From: CAYNVQ01 sp964400735
GTDB taxonomy: Bacteria; Acidobacteriota; Aminicenantia; Aminicenantales; Aminicenantaceae
Assembly (NCBI GenBank): GCA_964400735.1
Contig: CAYNVQ010000003.1
Span: 310,001-374,000 of the forward strand
Direction of reading: 5' to 3'
DNA: 64,000 nucleotides
Shown: positions 41,167-49,983 of the stretch, piece by piece
How the letters are laid out: every line of letters starts with the position of its first letter
Numbering within the stretch: the first letter of the stretch is position 1
The notes under the pieces: model-generated
Seen by the model: only the letters and a program-made list of their open reading frames with translations
The model's database searches: none
What the model was told of the DNA's origin: nothing
Made by a program: the position numbers and the translations under genes

Positions 41167-43266
41167 ATGAGAAAGCTAGCCATTATCATCTATTGTTTGG
41201 CCCTCTGCGGGGCCTTTGGATTCTCCTCTCCTCAGGAAGAATATTATGCCAGCTCTTTTGCCCGGTTGAGTTATGTCAAAGGTGATGTTTTTTTCCAGAG
41301 AGCCGAAGATATGGGCTATGAGGAGGGCACCGTCAATCTTCCGGTTGTCGAGGGGGATAAACTCGGAACCGAGGATGGCCGGGCCGAAGTACATTTCGGG
41401 AAAAAGAATTACCTTCGCATCGACCATTACACCCAGGTCGACTTCGTCAGGCTGCCTCGGAGGGGCGACGATTCAGTCTCTCTGAACCTTTTTTCAGGTA
41501 GCATTTACCTTCGTATCAACGCTTTGGACAGAGAGAGGGAATTTGAGATCCATAGCCCTGATGGGTCCTTTTATGTGCTCGAGGAGGGCCTCTACCGTAT
41601 TGAAATCAACAGTAACCAAGAGACGATCCTTTCCGTTGTCGAAGGGTCCGTCGAAGCGGCGGGCGAGGAGGGTTCTGAACTTATCCGATCGGGAGAAAGA
41701 TTGATCGTGGCCGATGGTTTTTTTACTTTTGGTCCGGAGTACATATATGCCGGTCTAGATGATAGTTTCGCGGAGTGGAACAGAGGCCGAGACATGTTTC
41801 AGGATAGGTATGTGAGAAGCCGTTACTTGCCCGTCGATATGTATGAGTATGAGGCTGAGCTGGACTATTACGGCCGCTGGACCTATGAGCAACCCTATGG
41901 CTATGTTTGGGTTCCCAATGTCTATCACTACTCCTGGCGCCCTTATTATAACGGGAGATGGGTCTGGTATCCTATTTGTGGCTGGACATGGGTTTCTTAT
42001 GAGCCGTGGGGTTGGTGCGTTTCCCACTACGGTCGCTGGCATTGGAGACTTGGCCTGGGCTGGTATTGGATACCCACCCGACACTGGGGACCTGCCTGGG
42101 TCCATTGGTATAGCGGATATGACTATGTCGGGTGGTGCCCATTGAGCTACTATAACCGTCCGGTGGTCGTCGTCAACAACAACTTCAACGGGCGCTATTA
42201 CGATCGGTACTATCCTCTTCATTCAAGGGCATTGACCGTTATCCGTAAGGACCAGCTGAGCGCGCGGCATGTATCCAAGGTGGCCCTGGACCAATCGAGG
42301 ATCACGCATTTGGGAAAGATCTCGCTCTCATCCATCCAACCCAGAGTTCGGCCGGATACCAATCGTATCCACGCTGAAAACGCGGCTGCTTCCAAAGTGC
42401 TGTCCAGATCGGGCCTCCGGCAGGTCTCAAAGAGCTATTCTTCGGGGATTGCCCTCAAGTCCCCTCTGAGGGAAGCGGGTGGGACCTCCGCATCACCCAG
42501 GATCTCTTCGCAGTCCCAGGCGCTGGGAAGAAGCGGTGTTTCCAGCAGGAGCCGGTCTACGTTTTCCCCCGCTTCATCAGGCAGAGTAAGCAGAAGCCCC
42601 ATAAGCAGAAGCCAGAGTGCTCGATCTGAGATAAAGGTCTATCCTTCCCGAAACAGCATCGGGCAAATAACGAGCCGAGCTTATTCGGAAAGCACAAGAG
42701 GAAGAATCTCGATGCGCAATCCCGAGGCATCGAGTACATCCATTCGGAGTGTTACCCCCAGAGAAAGAATCAAGACCTATCCCAGCCAGTATTCCATCCA
42801 TGGAAGCAGTCAGAATACGCCGATTCAAAGAACCAGAACCTATAGCTCCAGTTCCTCAAGTTCGAGAACGTCGACCATTAAAAAATATTCTCCAAACCTC
42901 TCCTCCCTCTCGCCGTCATCGAGTTCTTCTAGGAGATCTTTTTCCGTATCGAAGCAGTATTCTTCTAGATCGAGCGAAAGTCCTCCCTCTTACCGGCGGC
43001 TCTCTACCACTGGAACCTACAGGACTACAGCTTCGCCCCGGTCTTCCTATTCGCCATCCAGCCGATCCTCTTATCAGATCAAATCTAGCGGGTCCAGAAT
43101 CAAATCTTCTTCTCCTCGGGTTTCGTCACCCAGGAGTTCCTCCTCGTCTCGTTCCTTCAGAAGCGCATCCCCTTCCCGCATATCTGCTAGATCTTCTGGA
43201 GCCAAAGTCTCTTCCTCTCGGTCAACTTCCCGTTCCAGCTCCTCGAGGAAGATCAAGAAAAAATAG
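41167..43266 (+). CDS. Secreted FecR-domain protein with Trp/Tyr-rich repeats and Ser/Arg tail
   Basis: About 699 residues. After the signal peptide (about 1-22) comes a FecR-type beta domain (about 30-180: 'GDVFFQRAED', 'GDKLGTEDGRAEVHFG', 'LFSGSIYLRINA', 'SVVEGSVEA'). Residues about 230-340 form a Trp/Tyr-rich, DUF6600-like repeat zone ('YGYVWVPNVYHYSWRPY', 'GWTWVSYEPWGW', 'YWIPTRHWGPAWVHW'). The last 300 residues are low-complexity, Ser- and Arg-rich and strongly basic, ending RKIKKK. It looks like an envelope or cell-wall binding protein. AAAGGAGGAAAG precedes ATG 41167. Confidence 0.82.
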   Translation: MRKLAIIIYCLALCGAFGFSSPQEEYYASSFARLSYVKGDVFFQRAEDMGYEEGTVNLPVVEGDKLGTEDGRAEVHFGKKNYLRIDHYTQVDFVRLPRRGDDSVSLNLFSGSIYLRINALDREREFEIHSPDGSFYVLEEGLYRIEINSNQETILSVVEGSVEAAGEEGSELIRSGERLIVADGFFTFGPEYIYAGLDDSFAEWNRGRDMFQDRYVRSRYLPVDMYEYEAELDYYGRWTYEQPYGYVWVPNVYHYSWRPYYNGRWVWYPICGWTWVSYEPWGWCVSHYGRWHWRLGLGWYWIPTRHWGPAWVHWYSGYDYVGWCPLSYYNRPVVVVNNNFNGRYYDRYYPLHSRALTVIRKDQLSARHVSKVALDQSRITHLGKISLSSIQPRVRPDTNRIHAENAAASKVLSRSGLRQVSKSYSSGIALKSPLREAGGTSASPRISSQSQALGRSGVSSRSRSTFSPASSGRVSRSPISRSQSARSEIKVYPSRNSIGQITSRAYSESTRGRISMRNPEASSTSIRSVTPRERIKTYPSQYSIHGSSQNTPIQRTRTYSSSSSSSRTSTIKKYSPNLSSLSPSSSSSRRSFSVSKQYSSRSSESPPSYRRLSTTGTYRTTASPRSSYSPSSRSSYQIKSSGSRIKSSSPRVSSPRSSSSSRSFRSASPSRISARSSGAKVSSSRSTSRSSSSRKIKKK

Positions 43267-43286
43267 CCAACTCGTCCGATTTCCTC

Positions 43287-43315
43287 TTTACTTTTATTTT
43301 TTTCAGTGGTATAAA
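43287..43315 (+). promoter_or_regulatory. Promoter of the hypothetical lipoprotein gene
   Basis: TTTACT (43287-43292), 17-bp spacer, TATAAA (43310-43315). In the leader a perfect inverted repeat CCAGGAA / TTCCTGG (43327-43349) follows directly. Confidence 0.5.
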
Positions 43316-43416
43316 ATATCTTCGTTCCAGGAAGATTTCCTATTCCTGGCGAAAAACAGATCCCTGGTAAGGAACCGATGTCGGAGCCTAGGGCGAAAGT
43401 TTTGGAGGTATGAGCT

Positions 43417-44166
43417 ATGGCTATTCAAAACAACAAAGAGGATAGGGTATCCTTGTTATTCGGGATGCTGATGCTCACTTTTCTACTGGTATTTTCCGGA
43501 TTTACTGCCTGTCAGAAAGAAGCGGTTGAAACGGCTGAGGGCCAGGAAGAAGAACTTACTGAAGGAATCCTGTCGTTTGAGGGAGCTGTTAAGGTTGTCG
43601 TAGGAAAGTACATGTTTATCGCTGAAGCTAGTGGTTTTGATATTGTAATACAGGGAAGCTTGAATTCAGGAGATGCGGAAAGCTTGGTCGGTAAAGAGGT
43701 TAGGGTGAAAGGAGAACTTTCTCCTGAACGGCCATCCATTTTATTGGCCGATGAGATTGAGGTAAAGGAAGATACTGGTGGGTGGACAAAAATATTTACG
43801 CGGACAGAAGAGGTGGTTCTCGAGGATTACCTGGGCCAGCGCTCCAGGGAAGAATATGCCGTTTTAGATGGGCTTTCCTATGATAAAAAAGATGTTTGGG
43901 AAAACCAAGAAAAGGCAAAAGTGTATGGAAGCCTTGAAACTGCGGATGACGGCGATTCCATTGTCGTCTTTGACGAGGAAGGGAAACAGATTGGCAAAGT
44001 CTTGGTTGATGGCTATACCGACTATGCCCGATATTACTTGAAAAAATTGCGGCTTTTCGATAAGTTCTGGTTTTACTTGAATATAAAAGAGACGGTGGAT
44101 TGGAGCCAGAGGCGAAGGACACGAGAAATGTTCCACGCCGATGTGGTGTTCGCCGGTTTATATTGA
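43417..44166 (+). CDS. Putative lipoprotein, function unknown
   Basis: 249 residues with a hydrophobic N-terminal segment (about 12-30) ending in a possible lipobox 'GFTAC'. Residues about 48-110 look like a small beta-barrel, OB-like ('GKYMFIAEASGFDIVIQGSL', 'LVGKEVRVKGELSPE'). The rest is charged, with 'KVYGSLETADDGDSIVVFDEEG' suggesting a second similar unit. No enzymatic motif. SD GGAGGT lies nine bases before the ATG. It converges with the amidase gene. Confidence 0.65.
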   Translation: MAIQNNKEDRVSLLFGMLMLTFLLVFSGFTACQKEAVETAEGQEEELTEGILSFEGAVKVVVGKYMFIAEASGFDIVIQGSLNSGDAESLVGKEVRVKGELSPERPSILLADEIEVKEDTGGWTKIFTRTEEVVLEDYLGQRSREEYAVLDGLSYDKKDVWENQEKAKVYGSLETADDGDSIVVFDEEGKQIGKVLVDGYTDYARYYLKKLRLFDKFWFYLNIKETVDWSQRRRTREMFHADVVFAGLY

Positions 44167-44180
44167 CCAGTAGCCAGACG

Positions 44181-44209
44181 ATATAAAAAGAATCGCTTCA
44201 AGGGAAGCG
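44181..44209 (-). terminator. Terminator of the amidase gene
   Basis: Minus strand: CGCTTC-CCTT-GAAGCG, a 6-bp perfect stem (44209-44194), followed by ATTCTTTTTAT. It lies in the gap between convergent genes. Confidence 0.6.
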
Positions 44210-44254
44210 GGAGAGAAGATCTTTTCTTTTTATTCCTTCCATTCAGAAAAAAAA

Positions 44255-45955
44255 TCAATCTTTTAGCACAGGGTGCTGCAGATGAAATCCTGTGGCATCC
44301 TGGTAGGCTTTGGCTGCAAGAAGAACTTTTTCCTCTGCAAAAAGATTGCCGATAAAAGATATACTCGTGGGGCTGCCTTTGTCATCGAATCCATTGGGGA
44401 CGACGACGGTGGGATGGCCTGTCAAATTGGTGACCAATAAGGTATCGCCAGCAAAGGAAGGAGCCAGAAACACATCGGTATCTTTCATTATTTCAGCCAT
44501 CCTTTGTATCAAGATAGTGCGAAGGCGGTTGGCTTGTATGTATTCCACAGCTGGGATGAACCGGGCGGTGCGAAAAATATTCGGCCAGGCTCCTCGGTCC
44601 TGCCTGACGAGAAGATCATCTCTTCCGTTTCTGCTTAGCTCGTCGAAGGCCGCCGCTGCCTCAGCGCTCAGAACGATACGTAGGGCTCTGGCTGGGAACT
44701 CCGGCAGCTCGATGGGGATAGGCTCGATGCCCAGGGAGCGGAGGACGTCGAGGGTCGCTTGATCGTTATCTCTTGTTCTGTAATTTTGTTCGAAGGCTTT
44801 TTTAAGATACCCGATACGAATATTTTCTAAATCAGAGGCAGGATTCCAGCTGAAAGGAAGATCGACCAGAGTAAGGTCCTTTCCATCGGGACCATAAATG
44901 GCGTGAAAGACCAGGGCGCAATCCTCGACAGTACGACAGATAGGACCTATTTTATCCATGCTCCAGCTCAAAGCCATGGCCCCGTAGCGGCTGACGCGTC
45001 CGTAAGTCGGACGCAATCCGGTGACTCCGCAACGGGTAGAGGGCGAAACGATAGAGCCCAGAGTTTCGGTCCCGATGGCGAATGCAACCAGGCCGGCCGA
45101 TGTGGCCGCGGCCGATCCCGCGGAGGAGCCACCCGATCCTTGCTCTAGATTCCAAGGGTTTTTGGTTTTTCCGCCATACCAAACATCTCCCATTGCCAGG
45201 GCACCCATAGTGAGCTTGGCCACCAAAACCGCTCCTGCTTGCTCGAGCCTTTTCACCACGGTAGCATCTTCGTCAGGGATTTGGTCCTGATACGGTCGGG
45301 CTCCCCATGTCGTTCGGATTTTCTTCGTGGCCAGAAGATCTTTCGCACCCCAGGGAATGCCATGAAGAGGACCTCTATACTGGCCGGCTTCTATCTCTTC
45401 GTCGGCTTTTTTTGCCTGTTGGAGGGCCAGATCTTCGGTCAAGGTGATCACACATTCCAGACGGGGACCGTATTTTTTTAGCCGTCCGAGATAGAGCTTC
45501 GTGAGCTCTAAAGATGTTATCTTGCGCGTTTGGATAAGCCTCGCGAGGGAGGTAACCGGATAAAAGGCAAGGTCCTCGAAGTTGTCGGGAATTCGTGCAT
45601 CGGCTGGAATCGTGGGATTGAAAGATATAGGTTCCGTGCGCAAAGACATTCCTGGCGGAACCGGGTTGAATTGAATGGATGGGGGAACCCGGTTTTCCAA
45701 CGGAAAGCTCCTCATCTCTTCATAACTGCCGAGATTTCTTCTCAAACTCTCCACCATCATATCGCGTTCTTTCCGGCTGAAATGCAGGCCTATAATTTTT
45801 TGCGCTTTGGCGATATCTTTTGTGCTCACCCTTCCCGCACCCTTGAAATAATAAAGAGCGAAGGCCCCGCCAAAAAATAGGAGAGCCACTGAAAGCGTAA
45901 CCAAAATCATCCAGAGTTTAGCATTTCCACTCGTTTTCTTTGTTTGGCTTCCCAT
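44255..45955 (-). CDS. Membrane-anchored amidase signature enzyme
   Basis: About 566 residues. A signal anchor (about 12-34, 'LWMILVTLSVALLFFGGAFAL') is followed by a helical lead and the amidase core. The Ser-cisSer-Lys triad is represented by 'GIPWGAKDLL' (Lys), 'GSGGSSAGSAAATSAG' (cis-Ser) and 'IGTETLGSIVSP' (nucleophile Ser). The family covers Glu-tRNA amidotransferase A and many amide hydrolases; the anchor and the absence of gatB/gatC suggest a periplasmic peptide or amide hydrolase. GGGAGAAAG precedes ATG 45955, which is favoured over the frame start at 46048. Confidence 0.88.
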   Translation of the reverse strand: MGSQTKKTSGNAKLWMILVTLSVALLFFGGAFALYYFKGAGRVSTKDIAKAQKIIGLHFSRKERDMMVESLRRNLGSYEEMRSFPLENRVPPSIQFNPVPPGMSLRTEPISFNPTIPADARIPDNFEDLAFYPVTSLARLIQTRKITSLELTKLYLGRLKKYGPRLECVITLTEDLALQQAKKADEEIEAGQYRGPLHGIPWGAKDLLATKKIRTTWGARPYQDQIPDEDATVVKRLEQAGAVLVAKLTMGALAMGDVWYGGKTKNPWNLEQGSGGSSAGSAAATSAGLVAFAIGTETLGSIVSPSTRCGVTGLRPTYGRVSRYGAMALSWSMDKIGPICRTVEDCALVFHAIYGPDGKDLTLVDLPFSWNPASDLENIRIGYLKKAFEQNYRTRDNDQATLDVLRSLGIEPIPIELPEFPARALRIVLSAEAAAAFDELSRNGRDDLLVRQDRGAWPNIFRTARFIPAVEYIQANRLRTILIQRMAEIMKDTDVFLAPSFAGDTLLVTNLTGHPTVVVPNGFDDKGSPTSISFIGNLFAEEKVLLAAKAYQDATGFHLQHPVLKD

Positions 45956-46110
45956 GATTTCTTTCTCCCTTCGCAAGAAAAAAATTAAGGACAGAACTTT
46001 CAATGGCCTTTTTCTGCCAAGAAAATCCGCTCCTTGCAGTTTTGCCATGGCTTATACCATAGGAAAATGAGGAAGTCAAAAACCATCCTTTTCGTCTTTT
46101 TCATAAGGAT

Positions 46111-46140
46111 TTGAATAAAGGATATCTTTTTTGGTATAAA
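46111..46140 (+). promoter_or_regulatory. Promoter of the HAD phosphatase gene
   Basis: TTGAAT (46111-46116), 18-bp spacer, TATAAA (46135-46140); ATG 46172 follows a GGGAGGAG ribosome site. Confidence 0.55.
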
Positions 46141-46171
46141 GATTTCCCTTTAAGGGAGGAGATCAAAACTG

Positions 46172-46777
46172 ATGATCAAATGCGTGATTTCAGACTTAGG
46201 AAAAGTCATTCTTCATTTCGATAATCATATTTTTTTCCGTAAAATGGCTCAATATTGTCCCTATTCAGCCAGGGATATAGCTGAAAGAGTCCATCAAAAT
46301 TGGGAGCTGATAGCTTTATTCGATTCGGGAAAAATAGAATCTCAGGATTTTTATCGAGAGGCTATCCAAAGACTTGAAGCCAAAATCGATAAAAAAACTT
46401 TTTTTCAGATCTATAGCGATATTTTTTCGCTCGACCAACAGGTGTTGAACCTCTTGAAAAAACTTAAAAACAGATACCGTATGCTCCTTCTTTCCAACAC
46501 CGATATCGAGCGGTTCGGTTTTATCAAAAAAAAGTTCCCTGAGATTCTTATTTTTGACGACTATGTCCTTTCCTTCGAAGTCGGGTACCTGAAGCCGCAT
46601 CCCAGAATCTACAAAGCGGCCTTAACAAAGGGCCGAGTGCGGCCGGATGAGAGTGTTTTCATCGATGATATGAAGGAAAACATCGAAGGTGCGGAAAACG
46701 AAGGACTCCGCACCATCCTTTTTCAGTCTCAGACCGACCTTAAGGCAGAACTCGAAAAAATGGGAGTTTTCTTTTAA
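46172..46777 (+). CDS. HAD superfamily hydrolase, YihX-like
   Basis: 201 residues of HAD subfamily IA. Motif I is 'VISDLGKVILHFD', in which the usual second Asp is Gly, as in YihX-type sugar phosphatases ('FDLGNV'). Motif II is 'MLLLSNTD', motif III 'GYLKPHPRIYKAA' and motif IV 'VFIDDMKENIEGA'. The helical cap between motifs I and II is of the C1 type. Likely a phosphatase for a sugar phosphate; the substrate is not deducible. It stands alone with its own promoter. Confidence 0.88.
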   Translation: MIKCVISDLGKVILHFDNHIFFRKMAQYCPYSARDIAERVHQNWELIALFDSGKIESQDFYREAIQRLEAKIDKKTFFQIYSDIFSLDQQVLNLLKKLKNRYRMLLLSNTDIERFGFIKKKFPEILIFDDYVLSFEVGYLKPHPRIYKAALTKGRVRPDESVFIDDMKENIEGAENEGLRTILFQSQTDLKAELEKMGVFF

Positions 46778-46809
46778 TGAGAAGAACCCGGTTGTTTTTG
46801 AATTGACGC

Positions 46810-47205
46810 CTAAGCTGGAATGAGTTGGATGAGGATTTTCCTGCGCCGCGGCCCATCGAATTCGCAAAAAATCACGCCTTGCCAAGTTCCCAGAGCCAAA
46901 TTTCCCTTGTCGACAATAAGAGAGAGCGTGGGACCCACCAGGCTCGATTTTACATGAGCCGGGGAGTTACCTTCGGCATGGGTGTATCCCCAATTTTCGG
47001 GCACTATTTTTTTCATGGCCATCAGGATATCCTTTTTTACAGAAGGATCGGCATTTTCGTTAATGGTCACTCCGGCTGTGGTGTGAGGAACGTAGACGGC
47101 ACAGATTCCTTCGGCAAGACCCGAAGCCTCGACGACCTGTGCAAGGCTGGATGTGATATCGACGAGCTCTTCCTTTGCGTGTGTCTGAATCTCTAGAGTT
47201 TTCAT
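46810..47205 (-). CDS. YjbQ/UPF0047 family protein
   Basis: 131 residues with the family signature: 'VYVPHTTAGVTINENADPSV' across the active groove, 'HAEGNSPAHVKSSLVGP' and 'LGTWQGVIFCEFDGPRRRKI'. Members form trimers and some show weak thiamine phosphate synthase activity (hence 'secondary thiamine-phosphate synthase'); the physiological role is unsettled. The gene converges with the HAD gene, 32 bp away. A GAGGAAAAAA ribosome site precedes the ATG. Confidence 0.92.
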   Translation of the reverse strand: MKTLEIQTHAKEELVDITSSLAQVVEASGLAEGICAVYVPHTTAGVTINENADPSVKKDILMAMKKIVPENWGYTHAEGNSPAHVKSSLVGPTLSLIVDKGNLALGTWQGVIFCEFDGPRRRKILIQLIPA

Positions 47206-47424
47206 TTTTTTCCTCGGATGTGGAGTATGATGCTAGTCATTCTATCATAGATGAGTCAAGACTATCCAGACACCCAAAGATGTGCAGATTGTTCGAGTGG
47301 GAGGCAGAGACGGCATTTTCCTTTTTTATCACCGATTTTTCGGAATAGAGAACATCCTTCGGGATGAGTTTTCGTCGAGAGAAAAAATTTTCAGCAGAAA
47401 AAAGAAAAAAATTGAAAAAAAGAC

Positions 47425-47452
47425 TTGACAAGTTCTTATGGTTATATATAAA
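47425..47452 (+). promoter_or_regulatory. nrdD: Promoter of the nrdD operon
   Basis: TTGACA (47425-47430), 16-bp spacer, TATAAA (47447-47452). Transcription would start near 47459, directly before the first NrdR box, leaving a leader of about 170 bases. Confidence 0.65.
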
Positions 47453-47464
47453 TTTATGGACGCA

Positions 47465-47512
47465 ATACAATATTTAGTGCCAATCATCCGAGGGTAACAC
47501 AACATATGGTTG
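47465..47512 (+). promoter_or_regulatory. Tandem NrdR boxes
   Basis: Box 1 (47465-47480, ATACAATATTTAGTGC) and box 2 (47497-47512, ACACAACATATGGTTG) both fit the 16-bp consensus ACACWATATATWGTGT, box 1 closely and box 2 more loosely. Their starts are 32 bp apart (16-bp gap), the three-helical-turn spacing known for NrdR. They lie just downstream of the promoter, so repression by NrdR with ATP/dATP is expected. Confidence 0.7.
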
Positions 47513-47632
47513 TTATTTCGAATAGGTATTGGACTTCCTGAAAGGCGCATCGACAGAGGTCGTCATCAATCCTTTACCCCCGAATGGATGCGAATCAGTG
47601 TTTATTGCCGATTCGAGAAAAGGAGAGTTTTT

Positions 47633-49705
47633 ATGAGGCAATCCATCGCGAGGATCAAAAAAAGAGACGGGACGGTTGTGGATTTTGTCCAGGATAAAAT
47701 CACCAAAGCTGTATTTAAAGCTATGGAATCTCACAATGTCGTGGATGAAAAAGCCGCCAAGAGCGTGTCGGATATCGTCACTTTCATGATGGAGGACAAA
47801 TTCGGCGGTTATACCATCCCTTCTGTGGAGCAGATTCAGGATATCGTCGAAATGGTTTTGATGAAGCAAGGATACCATGATATTGCCAAATCCTATATCC
47901 TCTACCGCGAAAGACACAAGGATATTCGAGAAGCCAAAAGGACCGGGATCAACCTGGAAAGACTGATTAGAGATTACATAGACGATGTGGATTGGAAAAT
48001 AAGAGAAAACAGCAACGAGGGAGTGATGAGTTTTTCCGGTTTAAACGCAAGAATTTCGGGAGAAGTTCTATCCAATTTTGCTCTCAACCAACTCTACTCG
48101 GAGAAAGTCAAGAGGGCCCATGCTGAGGGGGCTATCCATATTCACGACCTGTCCTATCCCCTCGTCGGTTACTGTGCAGGCTGGTCTCTTGAGAATCTGT
48201 TGAAAAGGGGATTCGGGCATGTGCCCAACCAGGTTCATTCCTATCCGGCCAAACATCTTGAAACGGCCACCCTTCATATGGTCAACTACATCGGTACCAT
48301 GCAGGGTGAATTTGCCGGAGCCCAGGCGTTTTCCAGCGTCGATACCTACCTGGCTCCGTTTGTCAGGGCTGACAAATTGAGCTACCAGAGTGTTAAACAG
48401 GATTTCCAGAAGTTGATTTTTGGCCTGAATGTCCCTTCAAGATGGGGGTGGCAGACGCCGTTTTCCAATCTGACGTTCGACTGGACAGTTCCCGGAGACT
48501 TGAAAGATAAGCCGGTCATTATCGGAGGGGCGGAACAAGAATCCACTTATGGAGAATACCAGAAAGAGATGGATATGATCAACCGTGCTTTTCTCGAATT
48601 GATGGTTGATGGAGATATGCACGGACGAGTGTTTACTTTTCCGATTCCTACCTATAATCTTACCAAAGAGTTTGATTGGGATTCGCCCAATGCCAACCTT
48701 CTCTTTGAAGTGACGGCCAAATACGGGATTCCCTATTTCCAGAATTACATCGGCACCCATCTCGATCCAGGTGATATAAGGGCCATGTGCTGCCGCTTGA
48801 ATCTCGATCAAAGGGAATTACTCAACAGACCAGGAAATATATGGGGGCCCGGTGATTCCACGGGATCTGTCGGCGTGGTCACCATCAATCTCAATAGGAT
48901 CGGGTATGAGTCCAAAACTCCCCAGGAATTTTTTATCCGGCTGAAGAGTATGATGGTTCTGGCCAAAGAGTCACTCGAGACAAAACGCGAAGTGGTGAAC
49001 AATATGATGGAGCGAGGGCTGATCCCTTATACTTTGGTCTATCTCGGCCACTTCGATAATCACTTCTCGACCATCGGTGTGTGCGGGATGCACGAGGCAT
49101 GCTTGAACTTTCTCGGAAAGGGAATCGGCACGCCGGGGGGAAAGAAATTTACAATTGAAGTCCTTCAGTTCATGAGAGATACCATCCGGGAGTTCCAGGA
49201 AGAAACCCATAACCTGTACAATCTCGAAGCCACTCCGGCCGAATCGACTTCTTACCGGCTGGCGAGGCTTGACAAAGCGAAATATCATAGCATCATAACC
49301 TCGGGAACCGATAAAAATCCTTACCTCACCAATTCCACTCAGCTCAACGTCGATGCCACCAGAGATGTTTTTGAAGCCATTGAGCATCAAAGAGATATTC
49401 AGCCTCTGTACACAGGAGGAACCATATTCCATTCTTTCCTTCCTGAATCGATCGACAGGGAAACCTGCAAGAAGCTGGTCCGTAAAATATCAGAAACCGG
49501 GCTACCCTATTTCTCGATTACTCCAACCTTCAGTGTTTGTCCGGACCATCAGTATATCAAAGGAGAAATTCCCCAGTGCCCCGAATGCAACAAGCCGACA
49601 GAGGTTTATTCCCGGATCGTTGGTTACTTGCGGCCCGTGGCGACCTGGAATGACGGGAAACAGCAGGAATTTGTAGAACGGACGCCCTACTTCGTCGAAG
49701 GATGA
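47633..49705 (+). CDS. nrdD: Anaerobic ribonucleoside-triphosphate reductase
   Basis: About 690 residues. An ATP-cone (about 5-95, 'IKKRDGTVVDFVQDKITKAV') is followed by the glycyl-radical barrel. The C-terminal zinc site has 'VCPDH' and 'QCPECN', and the radical glycine motif is 'SRIVGYLRPVATWNDGK'. It makes deoxyribonucleotides without oxygen, so the organism can live anaerobically. ATG 47633 with AAAAGGAGAG is the start. First gene of nrdD-glutaredoxin-nrdG-dut; the stop overlaps the next start. Regulation by NrdR is indicated by the boxes upstream. Confidence 0.95.
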   Translation: MRQSIARIKKRDGTVVDFVQDKITKAVFKAMESHNVVDEKAAKSVSDIVTFMMEDKFGGYTIPSVEQIQDIVEMVLMKQGYHDIAKSYILYRERHKDIREAKRTGINLERLIRDYIDDVDWKIRENSNEGVMSFSGLNARISGEVLSNFALNQLYSEKVKRAHAEGAIHIHDLSYPLVGYCAGWSLENLLKRGFGHVPNQVHSYPAKHLETATLHMVNYIGTMQGEFAGAQAFSSVDTYLAPFVRADKLSYQSVKQDFQKLIFGLNVPSRWGWQTPFSNLTFDWTVPGDLKDKPVIIGGAEQESTYGEYQKEMDMINRAFLELMVDGDMHGRVFTFPIPTYNLTKEFDWDSPNANLLFEVTAKYGIPYFQNYIGTHLDPGDIRAMCCRLNLDQRELLNRPGNIWGPGDSTGSVGVVTINLNRIGYESKTPQEFFIRLKSMMVLAKESLETKREVVNNMMERGLIPYTLVYLGHFDNHFSTIGVCGMHEACLNFLGKGIGTPGGKKFTIEVLQFMRDTIREFQEETHNLYNLEATPAESTSYRLARLDKAKYHSIITSGTDKNPYLTNSTQLNVDATRDVFEAIEHQRDIQPLYTGGTIFHSFLPESIDRETCKKLVRKISETGLPYFSITPTFSVCPDHQYIKGEIPQCPECNKPTEVYSRIVGYLRPVATWNDGKQQEFVERTPYFVEG

Positions 49706-49983
49706 GAAAAGGAGTGATGGAATACCTCCTGTTCACCTATCCGAACTGCCAGAAATGCGAAACAATCAAAAAGATGCTTTCCGGGATTGGCCTCGAAGGA
49801 AGGGAGTTCAATTTAACCCAGAAAGAGAGTAAGCTGAAGATCAGGGAATTTCTAAGCATTCTGAAGAGAGATGAAAAGGGAGGAATCGTCCTTCCTACCT
49901 TGGTGCTCCAACAGGCAGGAGAAGTGGTGGCTGTTTTGAACGACCAGGAGGAGCTGGGACAGTGGTTGAAATCAAGGGGTTAG
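49702..49983 (+). CDS. Glutaredoxin-like protein of the anaerobic reductase operon
   Basis: Up to 93 residues with a thioredoxin-fold start 'YLLFTYPNCQKCETIKKML', where CQKC is the redox pair. The cis-Pro segment follows ('VLPTLVLQQ'). Such small proteins often sit between nrdD and nrdG and may reduce the enzyme or its activase. Two starts are possible: ATG 49702 (coupled to the nrdD stop) and ATG 49717, which has AAAAGGAG only two bases upstream. It overlaps nrdG by 22 bp. Confidence 0.8.
   Translation: MRKGVMEYLLFTYPNCQKCETIKKMLSGIGLEGREFNLTQKESKLKIREFLSILKRDEKGGIVLPTLVLQQAGEVVAVLNDQEELGQWLKSRG

Larger units (their letters stand above)
47206..47632. other. Divergent AT-rich regulatory region upstream of nrdD
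   Basis: A gene-free stretch between yjbQ (minus) and nrdD (plus). It holds the nrdD promoter, two NrdR boxes and a long A-rich run (47370-47424). A frame that extends nrdD back to 47510 has no ribosome site and is rejected in favour of ATG 47633. Confidence 0.6.

Noticed and set aside
41900..43260. Tandem DNA repeats in the Trp-rich and Ser/Arg-rich parts of the FecR-domain gene
   Set aside because: The repetition is at the amino-acid level with varied codons; no clean DNA repeat unit or CRISPR-like spacing is present.
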